Notes under the pieces: model-generated
Seen by the model: only the letters and a program-made list of their open reading frames with translations
Told to the model about the DNA's origin: nothing
Databases searched by the model: none
Made by a program: the position numbers and the translations under genes
Part shown: positions 62,487 to 64,000 of the stretch, piece after piece
How the letters are laid out: every line of letters begins with the position of its first letter
Numbering within the stretch: the stretch's first letter is position 1
Source of the DNA: Priestia megaterium
GTDB lineage: Bacteria; Bacillota; Bacilli; Bacillales; Bacillaceae_H
Reading direction: 5' to 3'
Length of the DNA stretch: 64,000 nucleotides
Assembly: GCF_009497655.1 (NCBI RefSeq)
Contig: NZ_CP023317.1
Location: 3,377,501 to 3,441,500, forward strand

Positions 62487-63806
62487 TTACACAATATCTC
62501 GATTCAATTTTTCATCTTTAACCACTTTAATTCTTTCCACTTTTCCTACAAGGAAGATATACGAAAGTGCTCCTAAAAGGGCCAATGCCGCTATGAATAC
62601 TAGCGCTGGAGCAAAGTTGCCTCCTTTAGCTAAGAAACCAATAACAATCGGAACAATAATAGAAGCTAGACCGCCGATAAAGTTAAAAACTCCGCCTGTT
62701 AAACCGACTAAGTGTTTAGGCGCTAGCGTTGAGACAAAGACCCATGTAATAGAAGCCAGACCATTTCCAAAAAACGCAATAGCCATAAACATGATAATGA
62801 GAGATGTGCTATTTACATAATTGGCTCCGATAATTGAAGTTGATAAAAGCAGCCCTACGATAATAGGTGTTTTTCTTGCAATACCTAGTGATACTCCTTT
62901 TTTCACTAAGGCGTCAGATACAAAGCCAGATAATAATACTCCTACAAACGCTGCTAAAAACGGCGCAGATGCTAAGAATCCTGATTTTAAGAAATCTAAC
63001 CCTCTGTATTCCACAAGGTACGTTGGAAACCAGGTAAGGAAGAACCATAAAGTAGAGTTGACGGCAAACTGTCCTAAGTAGATGCCCCATAGCTTTCTGT
63101 GAGAAAAGGCTTCTTTAAGATTTCCCCATTCGAACTTTGCTCTTTCTCCTTTCGTATCAGCAGCTTTAACTAAGCCTCCACCTTCTTCGATATGCTGTAA
63201 TTCTGCTTTATTTACTTTACTATGCTGAGAAGGATCACGATAAAAGATATACCATATAATGCCCCACGCTATACCAATAACCCCTGTAGTAATAAACAGA
63301 CCTCTCCACCCTAAAAAGTGCTGAATGGTAACTAGTGTAGGTGTTAAAAATGCTAGCCCTGCAAACTGTCCTGAAGTATAAAAAGCAATTGCTGATGCTC
63401 TTTCCTGATTTGGAAACCAGCTGGTAACTACTTTATTATTGGTCGGAAAAGCCGGTGCTTCGAATGCTCCTGTAGCTAAACGCAGACCAAAAAGACTCAC
63501 AAATCCCTTAGTAAATCCTTGCAGCAGCGTAACAATAGACCAGGTAATTAAACTAAAGGCATACGTAGCACGAGCGCCAAAGCGGTCAGCCATTACCCCT
63601 CCTGGTATTTGTAAAGCAGCATAAGCCCATCCAAAGGCTGAAAATATGAGACCCAGTTCTACTGATGATAGCTTTAGATCTTTGGACATGGCTGTGGCAG
63701 CTACAGAAATATTACTTCGATCCATATAGTTGATGACAACGCTTATGAAAATAAATGCTAAAACACGAAATCTAACGCGAGTCGGCTTTTCGCTATACCC
63801 CTTCAT
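62487..63806 (-). CDS. dgoT: MFS sugar-acid transporter, probable D-galactonate permease
   Basis: The 439-residue ACS-family MFS protein shows VINYMDRSNISVAATAMSKD near residue 20, VMADRFGARATYAFSLITWS near 70 and GAFEAPAFPTNNKVVTSWFP near 112. Relatives include GudP, ExuT and DgoT. The choice of galactonate rests on the adjacent dgoD. A second, related transporter lies in the pentonate cluster. GGGGGAT lies seven to twelve bases before ATG 63806. Confidence 0.8.
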   Translation of the reverse strand: MKGYSEKPTRVRFRVLAFIFISVVINYMDRSNISVAATAMSKDLKLSSVELGLIFSAFGWAYAALQIPGGVMADRFGARATYAFSLITWSIVTLLQGFTKGFVSLFGLRLATGAFEAPAFPTNNKVVTSWFPNQERASAIAFYTSGQFAGLAFLTPTLVTIQHFLGWRGLFITTGVIGIAWGIIWYIFYRDPSQHSKVNKAELQHIEEGGGLVKAADTKGERAKFEWGNLKEAFSHRKLWGIYLGQFAVNSTLWFFLTWFPTYLVEYRGLDFLKSGFLASAPFLAAFVGVLLSGFVSDALVKKGVSLGIARKTPIIVGLLLSTSIIGANYVNSTSLIIMFMAIAFFGNGLASITWVFVSTLAPKHLVGLTGGVFNFIGGLASIIVPIVIGFLAKGGNFAPALVFIAALALLGALSYIFLVGKVERIKVVKDEKLNRDIV

Positions 63807-63835
63807 TCCCTTATCCCCCTGTATATGACTAGTTT

Positions 63836-63878
63836 AAGAAAAGATCTGACTGACGGTCATTTATCAATCAGATCTTTT
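63836..63878 (-). terminator. hairpin between dgoD and dgoT, possible attenuator
   Basis: The stem AAAAGATCTGA / TCAGATCTTTT with an 18-base loop lies between the two genes; on the minus strand TTTTCTT follows. Partial readthrough into dgoT is likely. Confidence 0.65.
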
Positions 63879-63898
63879 GTACTAAAATGGTTTCCCCT

Positions 63899-64000
63899 TT
63901 ACCATTCCGCTACAGAACCATCTTTATGACGCCATACTGGATTACGCCAATTATGACCAATATCAGCCATTTTTCTAACATGGTCTTCATTAATCTCAAT
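63899..64000 (-). CDS. dgoD: D-galactonate dehydratase, C-terminal end only
   Basis: The last 33 codons read IEINEDHVRKMADIGHNWRN then PVWRHKDGSVAEW and a TAA. This closely matches the end of E. coli DgoD (VEIDEAKV ... DWRNPLWRHEDNSVAEW). DgoD, an enolase-superfamily enzyme, converts D-galactonate to 2-keto-3-deoxygalactonate. The rest of the gene lies beyond the window. A related enolase-superfamily dehydratase cannot be fully excluded from this short piece. Confidence 0.8.
   Translation of the reverse strand: MEINEDHVRKMADIGHNWRNPVWRHKDGSVAEW

Overview
This window is a chromosomal segment of a low-GC, spore-forming Firmicute of the Bacillaceae. The best guess is a Priestia (Bacillus) megaterium-like organism. 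Evidence for this is a Bacillus-type araA-araD-araB operon with a divergent GntR/LacI-type AraR and an AraR operator, strong AGGAGG ribosome binding sites, CcpA cre boxes, a gamma-type small acid-soluble spore protein, an ECF sigma factor with a DUF4179 anti-sigma partner, and a FeoB carried as two genes. No rRNA, tRNA, CRISPR array, intact insertion sequence or prophage was seen.

Layout. 1-5.1 kb: L-arabinose catabolism (araA partial, araD, araB, araR). 5.2-16.2 kb: HD-domain phosphohydrolase, two FixH-like lipoprotein paralogues in opposite orientation, split feoA-feoB iron(II) uptake genes, secreted and small membrane proteins, a glyoxalase-fold gene with a duplicated 5' remnant, an HExxH protein, a MarR regulator. 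16.2-25.9 kb: anti-sigma/sigma pair, S66 peptidase, a structured interspersed repeat, DUF975 membrane protein, a frameshifted EamA exporter, an NlpC/P60 wall hydrolase, MOSC protein and a NupC nucleoside transporter. 26.7-36.4 kb: a complete sugar-acid (pentonate) catabolic cluster on the minus strand: GntP permease, YjhG/YagF-type xylonate dehydratase, YagE/YjhH-type aldolase, MFS transporter, aldehyde dehydrogenase, 2-keto-3-deoxypentonate dehydratase (FAH fold) and an IclR regulator. 36.7-46.5 kb: accessory region with an AbaSI-like modification-dependent nuclease, DUF4352 protein, gene fragments, an esterase, a TPR protein, a zinc-ribbon/alpha-CTD-like protein, AlkD-type repair protein, DUF1801/YdeI proteins, and an M23 protein. 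46.5-61.4 kb: cold-shock protein, a non-coding stretch with phased ATGAGGTGT repeats, MFS/ArsR, LysR plus a decayed LysR copy, MarR and a CynX-type MFS, SASP, ADH/VOC/HxlR, a terminator-rich decayed zone, GNAT, an ABC membrane domain without ATPase and its divergent MerR regulator. 61.5-64 kb: DUF6892-like protein, a 21-residue lipoprotein-like microgene, and dgoT with the 3' end of dgoD (D-galactonate use).

How it works together. Three sugar or sugar-acid systems (arabinose, pentonate, galactonate) sit in one window. The first two carry CcpA-type sites. The pentonate cluster is the most interesting system: it encodes both the aldol (Dahms) and the oxidative (Weimberg) exits from 2-keto-3-deoxypentonate, and an identical 17-bp palindrome precedes the IclR gene and the dehydratase gene, which suggests IclR-controlled branch choice. 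Other points worth a look are the AbaSI-like nuclease, the phased repeats near 47.4-47.9 kb, and several duplicated-then-decayed genes.
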